Assembly (NCBI GenBank): GCA_905221605.1
Contig: CAJNDS010002668.1
Location: 312,001-376,000, forward strand
Direction of reading: 5' to 3'
Length of the DNA: 64,000 bases
Origin: Symbiodinium natans
Lineage: Eukaryota; Sar; Dinophyceae; Suessiales; Symbiodiniaceae
Position numbers and translations under genes: made by a program
Notes under the pieces: model-generated
The model's input: the letters and a program-made list of their open reading frames with translations, nothing else
What the model was told of the DNA's origin: nothing
Databases searched by the model: none
In this document: positions 33,696 to 44,495 of the stretch, piece after piece
How positions within the stretch are numbered: position 1 is the stretch's first letter
Layout of the letters: each line of letters opens with the position of its first letter

Positions 33696-33915
33696 AGGCC
33701 AAAACCTGCCTGTGTTTGTCAGGAGGGGGGTCTTAGGACTTTTAAGTACAAAACTGCGGAAGTTAGGTACCAGTCACAGCTCATACAACCTGAAGCCCTT
33801 GTACCCACTAGTTCTTGGCGCACACACCCTGGATTAGGCACAAGGTTACTCTAGCCTAACCTTAAACCCTAAACCCAAAACCCGAAACCCTATAGCCCTA
33901 CACCCTCGTCGGGAG

Positions 33916-34344
33916 GAGCGGCTAAAGATGCTCGAGAAGAAGCGCGAGGCTGGCGAGGCTCTTCGGCGAGTGTCGGCGTTAGGGCCGTTAGGGCTCTAGG
34001 GTTCAGGGTTTAGGGTTTAGGGTTTAGGGCTAGAGCTCTGGGTAGCTGAGAGTTGGCTCAAACCCTAGAAACCCGAAACACCCTAGAAGCCCTCAACCCA
34101 AAAAGAAGCCATGTTTAAACCCAAGAAGCCCCAAAAGAACATTGTGAGCCCTATGAAACATATCAACATCCCTGAACCCACAAAGGTTGAGGGCTTTACA
34201 GGTACGCTAGACTTGGGGGTCATACACCCTATACTACTATAATTCCCACTAAGGGTTTAGGGTTTAGCTCTCCTCCTTCATGCACGCAAGCCTGAGATTC
34301 TGGGCTTGTGGCTGTGTTCGGGCTGCCCTAGACCCAAACCCTAA
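33916..34344 (+). CDS. split gene, Lys-rich protein
   Basis: Exon about 33916-33976 (EERLKMLEKKREAGEALRRV, helical and charged), exon 34087-34201 (MFKPKKPQKNIVSPMKHINI then PEPTKVEGFT) and exon 34268-34344 (LLLHARKPEILGLWLCSGCP). The join 34201/34268 keeps the frame; that intron ends in a heptamer, ...GGGTTTAG|CTCTCC, so a TTTAGGG unit supplies the acceptor. The first intron would use a GC donor (TCG|GCGTTAGGG). The TAA at 34342 falls in CCCTAAG next to a family-C MITE, so the true end may differ. Confidence 0.5.
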
Positions 34345-34346
34345 GT

Positions 34347-34438
34347 GTCCATGTACCTAAGTAGGGAAACGCTTGGGCCTTGAAGTACCTCCTGTATAGG
34401 GACTTGGGCCCAAGTATATCATCATGAAGTACATGGAC
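34347..34438. mobile_element. MITE family C
   Basis: GTCCATGTACCTAAGTAGGG ... CATGAAGTACATGGAC. Other copies: 13327-13424 and 38424-38516 (with a fragment at 38337-38360 and TTAGGGC repeats between). Confidence 0.8.
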
Positions 34439-34475
34439 TCTGAAGGAAACCGACAAGCCCTATACACCCTTACAG

Positions 34476-34655
34476 TTCAATCGGCTGCGTCCAAGCTTTC
34501 GGGGATTCTCCTACCTCGCATCCCTACTTAACAGCAACCTTGCTAAGTCCTCCGATCCTCCAAGTGGGGGGCAAGGTGCAGGTTCTATAGGGGTTGGCGA
34601 AGTCAGGATTTCCGAGCATGTTTGTAGGGCTTGGGCTCTTTTCTGCTTCTCATGA
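34476..34655 (+). CDS. terminal exon, unknown protein
   Basis: After CACCCTTACAG the frame stays open for 59 codons to TGA 34653: FNRLRPSFRGFSYLASLLNS, then SGGQGAGSIGVGEVRISEHV and WALFCFS. The length makes a chance frame less likely. Upstream exons unknown. Confidence 0.45.
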   Translation, partial: FNRLRPSFRGFSYLASLLNSNLAKSSDPPSGGQGAGSIGVGEVRISEHVCRAWALFCFS

Positions 34656-34692
34656 ACTCTGCCAAACAGCCCTCATTCAGCCCTTTCGTGCG

Positions 34693-34815
34693 CAACCCCA
34701 AACCCCAAACCCCCAAACCCCCAAACCCCCAAACCCCCAAACCCCCAAACCCCCAAACCCCCAAACCCCCAAACCCCCAAACCCCAAACCCCAAACCCCC
34801 AAACCCTAAACCCTA
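34693..34815. repeat. CCCCCAAA octamer array
   Basis: About eleven CCCCCAAA units merging into CCCCAAA and CCCTAAA. Followed at 34850-34965 by CCCTAAG units. Confidence 0.9.
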
Positions 34816-34983
34816 AACTAGTCCCTGCAATGTGGCCTGAGTGTAACCCTAAACCCTAAGCCCTAAACCCTAAACCCTAGGCCCTAAGCCCTAAGCCCCA
34901 AGCCCTAAGCCCTAAGCCCCAAGCCCTAAGCCCTAAGCCCTATAAGCCCTAAGCCCTAAGCCCTAAACAAACAAACATCCTCA

Positions 34984-35100
34984 GAACCCTCAAGCCCTGA
35001 CCCTGGATGAACTTGGGCAGCAGGCCGGCAGCCAGGTCCACAAGTCTCGAGTGCAGCGAAGTTCTGAGGTGCTTCCCTTCCTTGCTTGGCCAGCAGCCCT
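34984..35100 (+). CDS. candidate exon
   Basis: Between a CCCTAAG array and a TTTGGGG/TTTAGGG array. Frame LTLDELGQQAGSQVHKSRVQ then SSEVLPFLAWPAAL; acceptor ATCCTCAG or CCTCAAG. Confidence 0.4.
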
Positions 35101-35771
35101 TAAGGGTTTGGGGTTTAGGGTTTAGGATTTAGGGTTTAGGGTTTACAGGGTTTAGGGTTTAGGTTGTAGTGATACTTTGGTATAATTTTATTTTTGGGAG
35201 CTATAATTCCTAAGAAACAGCGAAGATTATAGCGTTTGCTAGGATTCCAAGTTCAGCGTAGAGCAGTTGAAGCTTTGCAACTTGTCCGGCTTCCTTAGAG
35301 GGTGGGGTTTAGGGTTGAGGGTTTAGGAGTAACAAAGTTTTACCTTTTGTCCCGATTATCGGAGACGTATGCTTCCTCAGGGACCGAATGAAGCCCATAA
35401 ATTGGGATCCTATGCCCTATACATACTCTACCCTAAACCCTAAACCCTAAACCCTAAACCCTAAACCCTAAACCCTATACATGCTCTAATCCCGAATTAG
35501 GCCAGACGAGGTTCATCTAGTCCTCAACTTGGTTTGTTGGTTCGTTTTTGTTTTGTTTTTAAGCTTGGGATGCTCCCCCCTTATACTAACAGTCCTTAAT
35601 CGGGATTGGAATTAGAGGGGGGTACTAGAATCCCTAGTAAGGACTGTTCGTATAAGGGGGAACATCTCAACCCTACACCCTAAAACCTAAACCCTAGCCC
35701 TAAACCCTAAACCCTAAAACCCTGAACCCTAAACCGTAAAGCCCAAACCCTGGTTGGTACTCCGTCCGCAG

Positions 35772-36173
35772 GCGGTTGCGTCTCGACTCGCGCGCCCGGC
35801 GGAGGAGATGGCAGGGCACTCAGCTGGAGCAGCAACTTTCGTCGGCTTCAGGTTGTTGGGGCTGTTTAGGGTTTAGGGTTTAGGGTTTAGGGTTTAGGGT
35901 TTAGCTTCTGTAGGGTTTTTAAAGGGTTTACAGGATTTATCGGGTTTATACGGTTCAAAGGGTTTACAGGGTTCAGGGTGCCCATTGCGACAGTAGATCG
36001 TATTCGCTCTAGACCGTGAACCCTCAACCTCCCAAGCACCAGTGCAAGATGCAATGGCCGCCTAGCACATATGCTCGGTAGTGGTCCCCTATCTAGTCCC
36101 CTTGAGCAATCCCTTGATGTCTTAAAGGGCTCTAAACTGGGAATGCCTGAGAAGGAGCCAGCAGAGTAACTAG
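35772..36173 (+). CDS. split gene 3' part, unknown product
   Basis: Exons 35772-35851 (AVASRLARPAEEMAGHSAGA), 36037-36077 (HQCKMQWPPSTYA) and 36128-36173 (ALNWECLRRSQQSN; TAG 36171). The join 36077/36128 keeps the frame across a 50-nt intron without heptamers (GTAGTGG ... CTTAAAG). The first exon follows ACTCCGTCCGCAG. Confidence 0.4.
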
Positions 36174-36475
36174 AACCATGTTGCCTGCCTCACGCCCACT
36201 CAACCTTCCACGACCATCCACCCACAGGTATAAGCCTTGTGAATCGTATGAGTTCAATTTGTTTAGGGTTTGGGATTTAGGTTATAGAGGGTTTCCCTAC
36301 TGCCACCTCCATTACTCTTGGCATTGACATCCAAAAAACTGACCTTCGAAACACTGCAAACCCGAGCGGGGGAACCCTAAACCTGAAAATTCCTATGCCC
36401 TAAACCCTAAACCCTAAACCCTAATGTTTCGGGTTGTATGGCTTGTTGCACTCATACACCAAGTTGAAGTCGCAG

Positions 36476-36653
36476 AAGACGGCCGTTGCAAAAGGGGTAC
36501 ACCAAGCACCTGGGTGCGACACAAAGGGTTTAGGGTTTAGGGCTTAGGGTTCGATTCCAGCTAACTGAGGATGCGATGACGGAGCTCCGGAACGCCGCGA
36601 ACCAGCGAGAGCCACTTGTTTCAAGACGGCTCTCCGTTAAGGGACCCCCCTAA
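36476..36653 (+). CDS. two exons, unknown product
   Basis: 36476-36526 (KTAVAKGVHQAPGCDTK; acceptor AAGTCGCAG; followed by GGTTTAGGG) and 36561-36653 (LTEDAMTELRNAANQREPLV then SRRLSVKGPP; TAA 36651, formed by CCCCTAACCC). The phases fit only if the donor is read as |GGTTTAGGG, so that boundary is uncertain. Confidence 0.4.
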
Positions 36654-36689
36654 CCCTAAACCCTAAACCCCAAACCCCAAACCTCCAAA

Positions 36690-36792
36690 AGGCTCTGCAC
36701 ATGCAAGAGGACCCCATATCAGTGAGGGCATCGGGAGAGCCACAAGGAGGCCCTTTAGGCCCCCATATCCGGAGTCCTCTTGTGGCTTCAGA
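36690..36792. repeat. long inverted repeat of about 100 bp
   Basis: AGGCTCTGCACATGCAAGAG ... and CCTCTTGTGGCTTCAGAGCCT are inverted copies at the two ends. Probably another MITE; it abuts the family-I fragment at 36800. Confidence 0.6.
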
Positions 36793-36883
36793 GCCTACTA
36801 GGTAGTGGAGTAGGTAACCTTTAGCCTTTTTGGGGTTTGAATCCCTATACTCGTCGCTGGGCAGAAGAAGAGGACGAGAGAAA

Positions 36884-37110
36884 AAGAGAGAGAGAGAGAG
36901 AGGGTGTCGGTACAGAGCCTTTGGTGGGAACGTAACCTGTAAAGGGGCTAAGAGTTGAGGGGTGGGGGACGGGGAGGTTGGACCTTCGGAAGGTTGAGGC
37001 GTCGTTCAGGGGGCCTTGGGGAGGTCTTCGGTGTTGCGGGGTGGGGGATAGGGGGCTAGGTTTCGGCAGGATCTGGCAGTTTGGGGGGCCCGGGGGGGGG
37101 GTTTGGGGAT
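36884..37110. other. GA repeat and G-rich stretch
   Basis: (GA)n at 36884-36902 followed by a strongly G-rich region up to 37110. The 98-codon frame starting at 37081 is probably compositional in its first part; a block at 37161-37246 (GCGGCGCATCGC...) could be an exon. Confidence 0.4.
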
Positions 37111-37568
37111 ACTGGTGGTGTGGGAGTTTGGCTTTCAGGGAGCACTAAGGACTCACTAAGGCGGCGCATCGCGCGGCCGCCAACAGGGCGGCCACAGACA
37201 ACATTGCAGTTTCACGTAACGCGGAAGCGGGGCGCGCCTCGGCGCAGGGTTCGTCCCTATGCCCCTAAGCAAAGCAAAGCAAAGAGAAGGCCACAAACTC
37301 ACTCGAGGCGCACTGATCACGCAAGGGAACCCTCATCACTACAGCAGCCACGCGAGAGTGCAAGAAGAGCAACTTGAGAGCAGCAAAAGCAGCAGCCATG
37401 CAAGAGCACATGCATATGGGCAGTTCTCTAAGTTATGGTCCCTTTTTGGGCACCTTAAGTATGAGGGGGCGTTTTTTCAAGAGGGATCCCAAAAGGGACC
37501 ATCTTTTGAAAGCTCACAGCCCTCAACCCTAAACCCTAAACCCTGAACCCTAAACCCTTGTGCTGCAG

Positions 37569-37656
37569 CTTGCGGAGGCTGGTGGTGGCCCAGCGTAAGC
37601 TGGCACGCTACCAGCGTTTGTCAGACGAGAAGGGCGTCCTCGCCAACAAGGCATGA
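37569..37656 (+). CDS. candidate terminal exon
   Basis: After CCCTTGTGCTGCAG: LRRLVVAQRKLARYQRLSDE then KGVLANKA and TGA 37654. A GC donor at GCATGAGG would allow continuation. Followed by a long TTTAGGG array (37674-37768). Confidence 0.4.
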
Positions 37657-37997
37657 GGGATCTGCGGGGGTTTAGGGTTAGGGTTTAGGGTTTAGGGCTT
37701 AGGGTTTAGGGTTTAGGGTTTAGGGTTTAGGGTTTAGGGTTTAGGGTTTAGGGTTTAGGGTTTAGGGTTTAACGGTTTAGGGCCTCGGGGTTTAGGTTTT
37801 GGGGGCGTTGGGGATCTCTGGAACGTTCTCAGCATCCGCTCTTGTCACGTTGTGGTGCTTGATCAAATTACGCTTGCTGCTCTGAGGAACCCCCCCCCCA
37901 AACCCTAAACCCTAAACCCCCCTTGGCAGAAAGCCTTGTTCCTTGCAGCAGGCTAGTAGCCGTAATTAACCTGCCTCCTTCATGATGGCACCATTCA

Positions 37998-38048
37998 ACC
38001 AGCCGAGCAGGTGCTGAAAAATGTGCCCGAGTGGATTCGCGAGGCGCC
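37998..38048 (+). CDS. candidate exon
   Basis: Frame AEQVLKNVPEWIREAP after CATTCAACCAG, ending at GTGTTTTAGAG before TTTAGGG units. Confidence 0.35.
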
Positions 38049-38167
38049 ATGTGTTTTAGAGTTTAGGGTTTAGGGTTTAGGGTGTGTGTGTGTGTGACCT
38101 GGATTTTGCACCCATGCATCAACAAACCACGGAATCGCCCAATTCTCGCGTGGCTACCAGAAGATAC

Positions 38168-38287
38168 CTACTATTCGCTTAAGAATCCCCACCAAAAAAA
38201 CAAGAATCATCCCTATATTGCCCTTTGTAAGGAAGACTAGTTTTGTTCATTTTTTGTGTTGGGGTGCGGTTCTTAAGCTGGTAGTAG
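38168..38287. mobile_element. MITE family G with 4-bp target duplication
   Basis: CTACTATTCGCTTAAGAATC ... GGTTCTTAAGCTGGTAGTAG, flanked by ATAC on both sides (38164-38167, 38288-38291). Other copies: 13737-13844 and 63272-63475 (enlarged by heptamers and poly-T/G), with a remnant at 655-740. Confidence 0.8.
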
Positions 38288-38542
38288 ATACTGCTTTACG
38301 CTGTTGCAGGTGTTTGCCTGCCTAGGTTTCTGTACCCTAAGTACCTAAGTAGGGAAGTCTAGGGCTTATAGGGCTTAGGGCTTATAGGGCTTAGGGCTTA
38401 GGGCTTAGGGCTTAGGGCTTAGGGTCCAAGTACCTAAGTAGGGAACACTTGGGCTTTAAAGTACCTCCTGTCTAGGGACTTTGGGGCCCAAGTAGATAAA
38501 AATGAAGTACATGGTCTCTTAAGGGTGTGTCATCTGTTTCTG

Positions 38543-38721
38543 TTCAGCATGACTTCTGTTGTGTTCGGCTTGTTGTGGTGGTTATCAGAAGGGCTGGCCC
38601 TGGGGGGTCAGGGTGAGGTTTAGGGCTTAAGTGTAGGGAGCGGAGTGAGGGCTGCTTGAGCTTTCCTAATGTACATGAACTGCGGCTGGAAGAATTCTTG
38701 ACAAAACTCACTGAACTATGA
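38543..38721 (+). CDS. candidate exons, secreted or membrane N-terminus
   Basis: After CTGTTTCTGTTCAG: MTSVVFGLLWWLSEGLALGG, a short hydrophobic signal-like stretch, to a GTGAGG donor at about 38612. A second block from about 38640 reads FPNVHELRLEEFLTKLTEL to TGA 38719. Join not tested. Confidence 0.35.
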
Positions 38722-38910
38722 GTGCCCCATCAGCGGCACAGCCGCTTAAGAGGCTCTGCGTGTGCACCTGACTACATGCATGCAGACATGGCCATAGATA
38801 CCCACAACCCAAAACCCAAAAACGGCCCAGGACCACAGAGAAAAATGACAAGTCAGCCCCCGAACCCTATAAGCCCTAAATCCCACACCGGCTAAACCCC
38901 AAAGCCCTAA

Positions 38911-39018
38911 ACCTGGGAGGATCCAAAAAGTAGATCCGTTTAAGGGCTCCTAAGAACGACCCAATGGTAGTGCAGGGTACTATTTAGGGGGGTTGTGCTT
39001 GATGCAGGGGTCTGGGAA
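38911..39018. mobile_element. MITE family K
   Basis: ACCTGGGAGGATCCAAAAAG ... CAGGGGTCTGGG. The best copy is 6274-6390 (CCCAGACCCCTGGGAGGATC at the left, its inverse at the right, TA on both sides); half a copy at 22199-22243 abuts TTTAGGG. Confidence 0.7.
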
Positions 39019-39273
39019 CCCCTATCCCAAGTCCCAAAACCCCAAACTCTATAAACCCAAAGCAACCTATAAACCTTATAAACCCTATACAACCACTGAG
39101 CCCTGGAAACCTCAAATCTCTGAACCCTGTAAACCCTGTGCCCTGCACATCCAAATCCCTAAACCTCCAAATCCCCAAAACCCCTAAACCCCTAAAACCT
39201 CTAAATCCCCTAAAACCCCCTAAAACCTCCCTAAACCCAACTCGAATGCCTGTTTTTTTGTTCCTGTCGCAAG

Positions 39274-39641
39274 GACGCGGCCAAGCAAGCGGAGTGGGTG
39301 GCCGCCAAGAAGAAGGCAAGGGCTTCGGCGTTTAGGGTTTCGGGTTTGGGGTTGTTTTTTCCGCAATGTAGAGGATGTCTCCCCTTTTAACTTTCATCTC
39401 GCCTAGACCCCAAACCCTGAACGCTGAGCCCCCAATTCTTCCTGAAGTTGGAGTTGTGAACCCTGAGCCCCCCAAAAAACCCAAAAGCCCCAAGAAACCC
39501 TAAACCCCCCCCCCCCCAAAACCCCCAAAGCACCCAAACCCCTAAACCCTAAACCTTTGGAGTTGCGGAACCTGGGGAGTAAACAGGAGAAGGCCCAGCG
39601 CGATGAAGCCGGTGCCAATGGTGGGACTCGGGAGAGTCGAA
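39274..39641 (+). CDS. Ala/Lys-rich and Pro/Lys-rich protein, split gene
   Basis: Exon 39274-39329 (DAAKQAEWVAAKKKARAS; acceptor TTCCTGTCGCAAG; donor GTTTAGGG) joins in frame to 39407-39503 (PQTLNAEPPILPEVGVVNPE then PPKKPKSPKKP), ending at a TAA formed by CCCTAAAC. A further exon-like block 39587-39641 (EKAQRDEAGANGGTRESR) ends at GTTTAGTC, so the TAA may lie in an intron and the gene may continue. Low-complexity charged protein. Confidence 0.5.
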
Positions 39642-40020
39642 GTTTAGTCTTGATATTTAGGAGTTTAGGGGTTTGGGGTCTAGGGGTTAGGGTTTAGGTT
39701 TTAGGGTTTTAGGGCTTCGGGTTTTAGGGTTTTAGGGTTTAGGGTTTTAGGGGTTTAGGGTTTTAGGGTTTAGGGGTTAGGGGTTTAGGGTTTTAGGGTT
39801 TAGGGTTTTAGGGTTTAGGGTCGAAGTTTAGTCTTGACATTTAGGGGTTTAGAGGGGGTTAGGGTTTCAGGGCCTGGGGAAGTTTAGGGTTTTGGGGGTT
39901 TAGGGTTGAGGGGTTTATGGGTTTAGGGGTTGAGGGGTTAAGGGGTTTAGTTGCTTTAGGGGTTTAGGGTTTACTGTAGGGGTTGAGGGGATTAGGGGTT
40001 TAGTAGGGTTTAGGGTTTAA
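39642..40020. repeat. degenerate TTTTAGGG/TTTAGGGG region
   Basis: About 380 bp of mixed-length units. GTCGAAGTTTAGTCTTGAxA TTTAGG occurs at both 39635 and 39827, so the region includes a duplicated exon edge. Confidence 0.8.
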
Positions 40021-40401
40021 AGGTCATCGTTTAACCTTTTTTTGTAGGTTCTAGGTTCCCTTATTAAGTAGCAAATTTCCAGCAGGGTAGCCTTATTTTA
40101 ACATGATGACTTGGCCAACAAGTAGTTTGACGTCTTCATGTCTTTGAGGGGATTTGCGGTTTACACGGTTAAGTTTTTTAGGGTGCGGGGTCTTGGGTTT
40201 AGGGTGTAGGGTTGCAAGAAGGGTTTAGGGTTTACAGGGTTTAGGTCTTGGGGTTTTGGTCTTTGGGGCGCTAGCCCCATAAGGCCCTGTAAGCCTCATG
40301 AACCCCTAAGGTTTAGCCTTGGGTTTGGGGTTTGGGGGTTTAGGCGTTAGGGTTTTGGGCTTTTTGTTGCCACCCTAGCTGACCTTGCGGCCACTCTGCA
40401 G

Positions 40402-40429
40402 GGAACTATCTGGCTATGGTTGAATGACA
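40402..40429 (+). CDS. candidate micro-exon
   Basis: 28 bp between GCCACTCTGCAG and GTTTAGGG: GTIWLWLND. Too short to judge alone. Confidence 0.25.
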
Positions 40430-40596
40430 GTTTAGGGTTTAGGGTTTAGGGTTTAGGGTTTAGGGTTTAGGGTCACCAGTGAATGGGCCTCAACCGTAAA
40501 CCCTAAGCCTCAAGCCTCAACCCTAAACCCTCAACCGGTAGTGGAGGATCCGACAACCCGATGCCCTCTTCATGGCGGCCTGGTCTGTGCTGCTAT

Positions 40597-40733
40597 ACTT
40601 TAATACATTTGCTGGTTCTGGGTTCCTATTATAGCTGCTTATACCCAAAAAGTATACCCGAAACCCTAAACCCTAAACCCTAAACCCTAAACCCTAAACC
40701 GCGGCTCAGGGTCTACTCCAAAGTAGGGTTTCT
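40597..40733. mobile_element. MITE family N interrupted by CCCTAAA
   Basis: Shares TATAGCTGCTTATACCxAAAAAGTATA and TCTACTCCAAAGTAGGG with 42417-42550. Here six CCCTAAA units separate the two shared parts. Confidence 0.65.
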
Positions 40734-40746
40734 GCCTTCATGACAG

Positions 40747-41101
40747 GACCCAAGCAGGTGGAGGTCGAGGCTCCCGACATGGACGCACCGGAGGACCAGA
40801 CTGACTCCAGTGCTTTCACATCAGCAGGGTTTAGGGTTTGGGGTTTGGGGTTTGGGGTTTAGGGTTTAGGGTTTAGGGTTTAGGGTTTGGGGTTTAGGGT
40901 TTAGGGTTTAGGGTGCACTGCAATCCTTATTCTTGGAAGGTGCACTCCGGTTTTCGGGTCACTATCTTTTGCATTGTGCTTATTGGGACTGCTACTTCTT
41001 ACGACACGATGATGCCCATTATGTACATATTATTACGCTATGGCAACAACCTTGCTTATGATGATGACTTTTCTTGTTGTGCTATTTTGTGTTTATCCTA
41101 G
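40747..41101 (+). CDS. split gene, acidic segment plus hydrophobic segment
   Basis: Exon 40747-40828 (PKQVEVEAPDMDAPEDQTDS then SAFTSA; acceptor CTTCATGACAG) and exon from about 40941 (HSGFRVTIFCIVLIGTATSY then MMPIMYILLRYGN) to TAG 41099. The hydrophobic second exon suggests a membrane segment. Join phase not settled. Confidence 0.4.
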
Positions 41102-41673
41102 GAGGGTGTAAGAGTCTACCCCAAACCCTAAACCCTACTTGCAGTGTGACACAGGGGCCCCAAGGTGAACTTGTAGAATCGTGGATGCTGGTAACTTGGT
41201 TCCAGGTCGTGCCATAGTCACGTCCAGCCCTAAACCCCCGCAATAGGGATAAGTTGTAACTGGCTATATCCGAAACCCTCAACCCCAAACCCTAGCCCTA
41301 AATCCTAAATCCTACATCCTAAACCCTAAATCCTAAACCCTAAATCCTAAACCCTGAGTGGGGTGGGGCGGGGCGGGCAGGGGTGGGGTGGGGTGGGGGG
41401 TGGGGGTGGGGGTGGGGTGGTGTCGGCTTAGAGCCACTGCTGCCGGGTGCCCTCCGCTGCTTTTTGGCTCCCAGCTTCCTTTCTTCGCAGATTCCTGCCC
41501 AAAGGGCAAGCACCAAAGGCCAGCAACGCTCCGAAGTTTAGGATTTTTAGGGTTTAGGATTTAGGGTTTAGGATTTGGGGTTAGGGTTTCGGGCTACGGT
41601 TTCGGGTTTGGGGCGCGAGGCGGCCGAAGCCTCCTGAAGAAAAGGGTTGAGGGTTTCGGGTATGAGGTCGCAG

Positions 41674-42364
41674 GCCCTATGTACTTCCAAGGGCCTACAG
41701 TTGACTGGTCAAGTAAGTGGCTGAACGGCAGAGCTTCCCAGGACTTCAGAATACCCCTCAATTCAAGAACATGCCTCTCACTAGGTGTTCTTTCCGTTTG
41801 TTCGTCTCGGGAGACGCGCGCAAGTCATAGTCATATTGTATTCTTAAGCAGACCGAGGCGTACCTGGAGTCACCTGGAGTAACCTTTGTACCCCTGAAAA
41901 AGGGTAATGTATCTTGACTATGGGGAAATTTACCCCGTTTGAAAGGTACAAGGTTACTCCAAGCCCTAGACCCTAGACCCTAGACCCTAGACCCTAGACC
42001 CTAGACCCTAGACCCTAAACCCTAAACCCTAAACCCTAAACCCTAAACCCTGAACCCTAAACCAAAGTATTCAATGGAGCGTTTGGCGGTTGCACAGGTG
42101 CACAATGGCCCAGTGTGGCGCCGGGAACCGAGCCCCTCATTCTTGAATTGCAGTTGGCAGGTGGGTGGGGACGTCAAGCATTCCAAGGCCCTGTAGCTTA
42201 GGGTTTATGGTTGGGGTTTAGAGTTTAGGTTTCGGTTTCGTATCGCGCCTGCGAAAGCACAGCCACCGCCTAGTGTAAAGAACTTGCACTACACGGCCAT
42301 GCCTCCAGAAATCCCGAGCCAAAGCAGCGATGGAGGAGGGCGTCATTGTCCCATTGTGCTCTGA
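41674..42364 (+). CDS. split gene 3' part, unknown product
   Basis: Exons 41674-41712 (PMYFQGPTVDWS; donor GTAAGTGG), from about 41742 (DFRIPLNSRTCLSLGVLSVC), 42098-42160 (VHNGPVWRREPSPSFLNCSW; donor GTGGGTGG) and 42263-42364 (PPPSVKNLHYTAMPPEIPSQ then PIVL; TGA 42362). The join 42160/42263 keeps the frame. A family-F MITE (41875-41961) starts at the end of the second exon. Possible further exon 41491-41535 after TTCCTTTCTTCGCAG. Confidence 0.45.
41965..42063. repeat. CCCTAGA then CCCTAAA array
   Basis: Seven CCCTAGA units switch abruptly to CCCTAAA units: two homogeneous blocks side by side. Confidence 0.9.
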
Positions 42365-42787
42365 GTGTGTGTTCTGCCATCCTTTTTGACCAAGTGAAGC
42401 CTGAACGGGTTCATAGAGGATAAGTAGCATAGGGTATACTGGGCTTTGAAGTACTATGCTTTATTTTTGTTTCTGGGCTTCTATTGTAGCTACTTATACC
42501 GAAAAAGTATATACTTGTTTGCCAGGGTTTACTCCAAAGTAGGGTATATGAGCCAGTTCTAGGGTTCATTTGGTCCCCCCCCCCCCATAAAATCCTTAAG
42601 CACAAGTTTGCGTCACCCTCAGCACCACAAGCCCTTACCCCCACCCGCATATGCCCGGAACCTCTCCCCCCGCCAACCCCAAACTGCCCTAAGCCCCTAA
42701 GCGAGACCTAAACCCTAACCCTAAACCCTAAACCCTAAACCCTAAACCCTAAACCCTAAACCCTACCCCCTGTTGTTTGGTGCCCAG

Positions 42788-43139
42788 GTTGTCCAGGCCA
42801 CAGTGGTTCAGGGCAACTACCTCCCGAGCGGGCCGGGCACAGGTCCGACTCCAGGCGCCAAAAAGGTTTAGGGCTTAGGGTTTAAGGTTATTTAGGGTTT
42901 GGGGTTTAGGGTTTAGGGCTTAGGGTTTAAGGTTATTTAGGGTTTAGGGTTTAGGGTTTATAGGGTTTAAGGTTATTTAGGGTTTGGGGTTTAGGGTTTG
43001 GGGTTTAGGGTTTAGAGGGTTTGGGGTTTAGGGTGAGGGTTTGGGGTTCTGTAGAGGCAGCCTTCCTGCGTGGCCCTCTGTGAATCAGCCCCCGCCCGCA
43101 TTTTGGGGGGACTTCGTGCTCTCTAAGCACTCCAAAGCC
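42788..43139 (+). CDS. two candidate exons, unknown product
   Basis: 42788-42865 (VVQATVVQGNYLPSGPGTGP then TPGAKK; acceptor TTGTTTGGTGCCCAG; donor GTTTAGGG) and about 43054-43139 (SLPAWPSVNQPPPAFWGDFV then LSKHSKA; donor GTGAGT). Exactly 26 codons in the first. Phase between them is unresolved. Confidence 0.45.
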
Positions 43140-43603
43140 AGTGAGTCCCTTCATTCCTAGGAAGCTCTGAACCCATAGTCTCTAAACCCTATAAACCCTC
43201 TAAACCCGATGTAGCCCTGTAAACCCTTTAAACCCTACAAAACCTCTAAACCCTGTAAACCCTCTAAGCTCTAAACCCTAGAAGCCCTAGCGTCCAAACC
43301 CTACACCCTAAGCCCTTGCCGCCTCTGGAGGCCCAGGGGTCCAGATGGGTCGGCCAGTTGGTTCTACACAGGCCCGGAGGGTGGCGGGGGGGGAGGGGTT
43401 AGGGTTCGGGTTTAGGGTTTAGGGTTTGGGTTTAGGGTTTAGGGTTTAGGGTTTGGGGTTTAGGGTTTAGGGTTTGGGGTTTGGGGTTTAGGGTTTTGGG
43501 TTTCGGGTTTGGGGTTTGGGTTTAGGGTTGGTTCATGGCTGAGGGCTTACGGTTCAGGGTTGCGGCTACAGGTCTTAGGCTGCAACGAGGATCGAGGATT
43601 GAG

Positions 43604-43646
<43 letters not shown>

Positions 43647-44495
43647 CGCACACACACACACGCACAAACACACGCACAAACACACGCACAAAAACACACG
43701 CACACACACACACACACAGAGACAGAGCAGGGTTCACGGACAGACCAGAGAGGGTTTATGGTCACAGAGCTTGTAGGGCATACCGGTTTAAGCTTTGGGG
43801 GTTCAGCAGGCTCTAAAGCCCTCAGCCCTGATCAGATTTTTTGGAAATTTTTGGGGTTCCCTAAAGTTCTTAATAGTGATTATCGTACCCCCCCCCCATT
43901 ATAATCCCTATTAAGAACTGTTAGCATAAGGGGGAACATCCCAATTTATAATCCAGAAGGTTTAGGGTCATGCGCTGTTTTTTGTTGTTGCTTTCGGTCT
44001 TGCATTCCAGTGTCCCCACACATGTCTTCGTCGTACAAGTAGAGCTCATAAGGCCCCTAATTGTGTCGTAAGGATCCTGGCTTAGGTGATAAGGATACTA
44101 ACTTAGGTTCTATAAGGATACTAATTAGGTGATAAGGATGCTAGCTTAGGCTATATAAGTCCCTGAACTGTTGTCAGTATACTAAGGGGGCCCCTCCTTG
44201 TTGGGCCTTCCTTGTGAGGGGTGTGTGTTCATCGAAACATACGTATAGAGTTCTTAAGGGAGGGGGGTTCAAGGCATGGGTATGCAACCCAAGGTTCGCC
44301 CAATACCCCCCAATAAGGCTCCCTAAGCTTCACTAAGGTTCCCTAGGTACCTTGAACCCTAAACCCTAAACCCTAAACCCTAAACCCTAAACCCTAAACC
44401 CTAAACCCTAAACCCTAAACCCTAAACCCTAAACCCTGTGCCAGATTGTACCTCGCTTGGCCTGTCCGAGTGTGAGCGATTAAACCCTTTAGCAG
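43140..44495. other. repeat-rich stretch with weak exon candidates
   Basis: Degenerate CCCTATAA/CCCTCTAA repeats (43180-43310), TTTAGGG repeats (43400-43530), a (CA)n tract (43604-43720), MITEs of families D (43851-43944), B (44035-44202) and M (44254-44352), and a CCCTAAA array (44354-44436). A 40-codon open block at 43726-43845 (FMVTELVGHTGLSFGGSAGS) may be an exon. Confidence 0.45.

Noticed and set aside
34050-34075. TTGGCTCAA resembling the dinoflagellate spliced-leader end
   Set aside because: Only nine bases match and there is no exon-start context; no relic leader seen elsewhere.
43509-43904. 131-codon frame with a Thr/His repeat
   Set aside because: Most of it is the (CA)n microsatellite; only the part after 43726 might be an exon.
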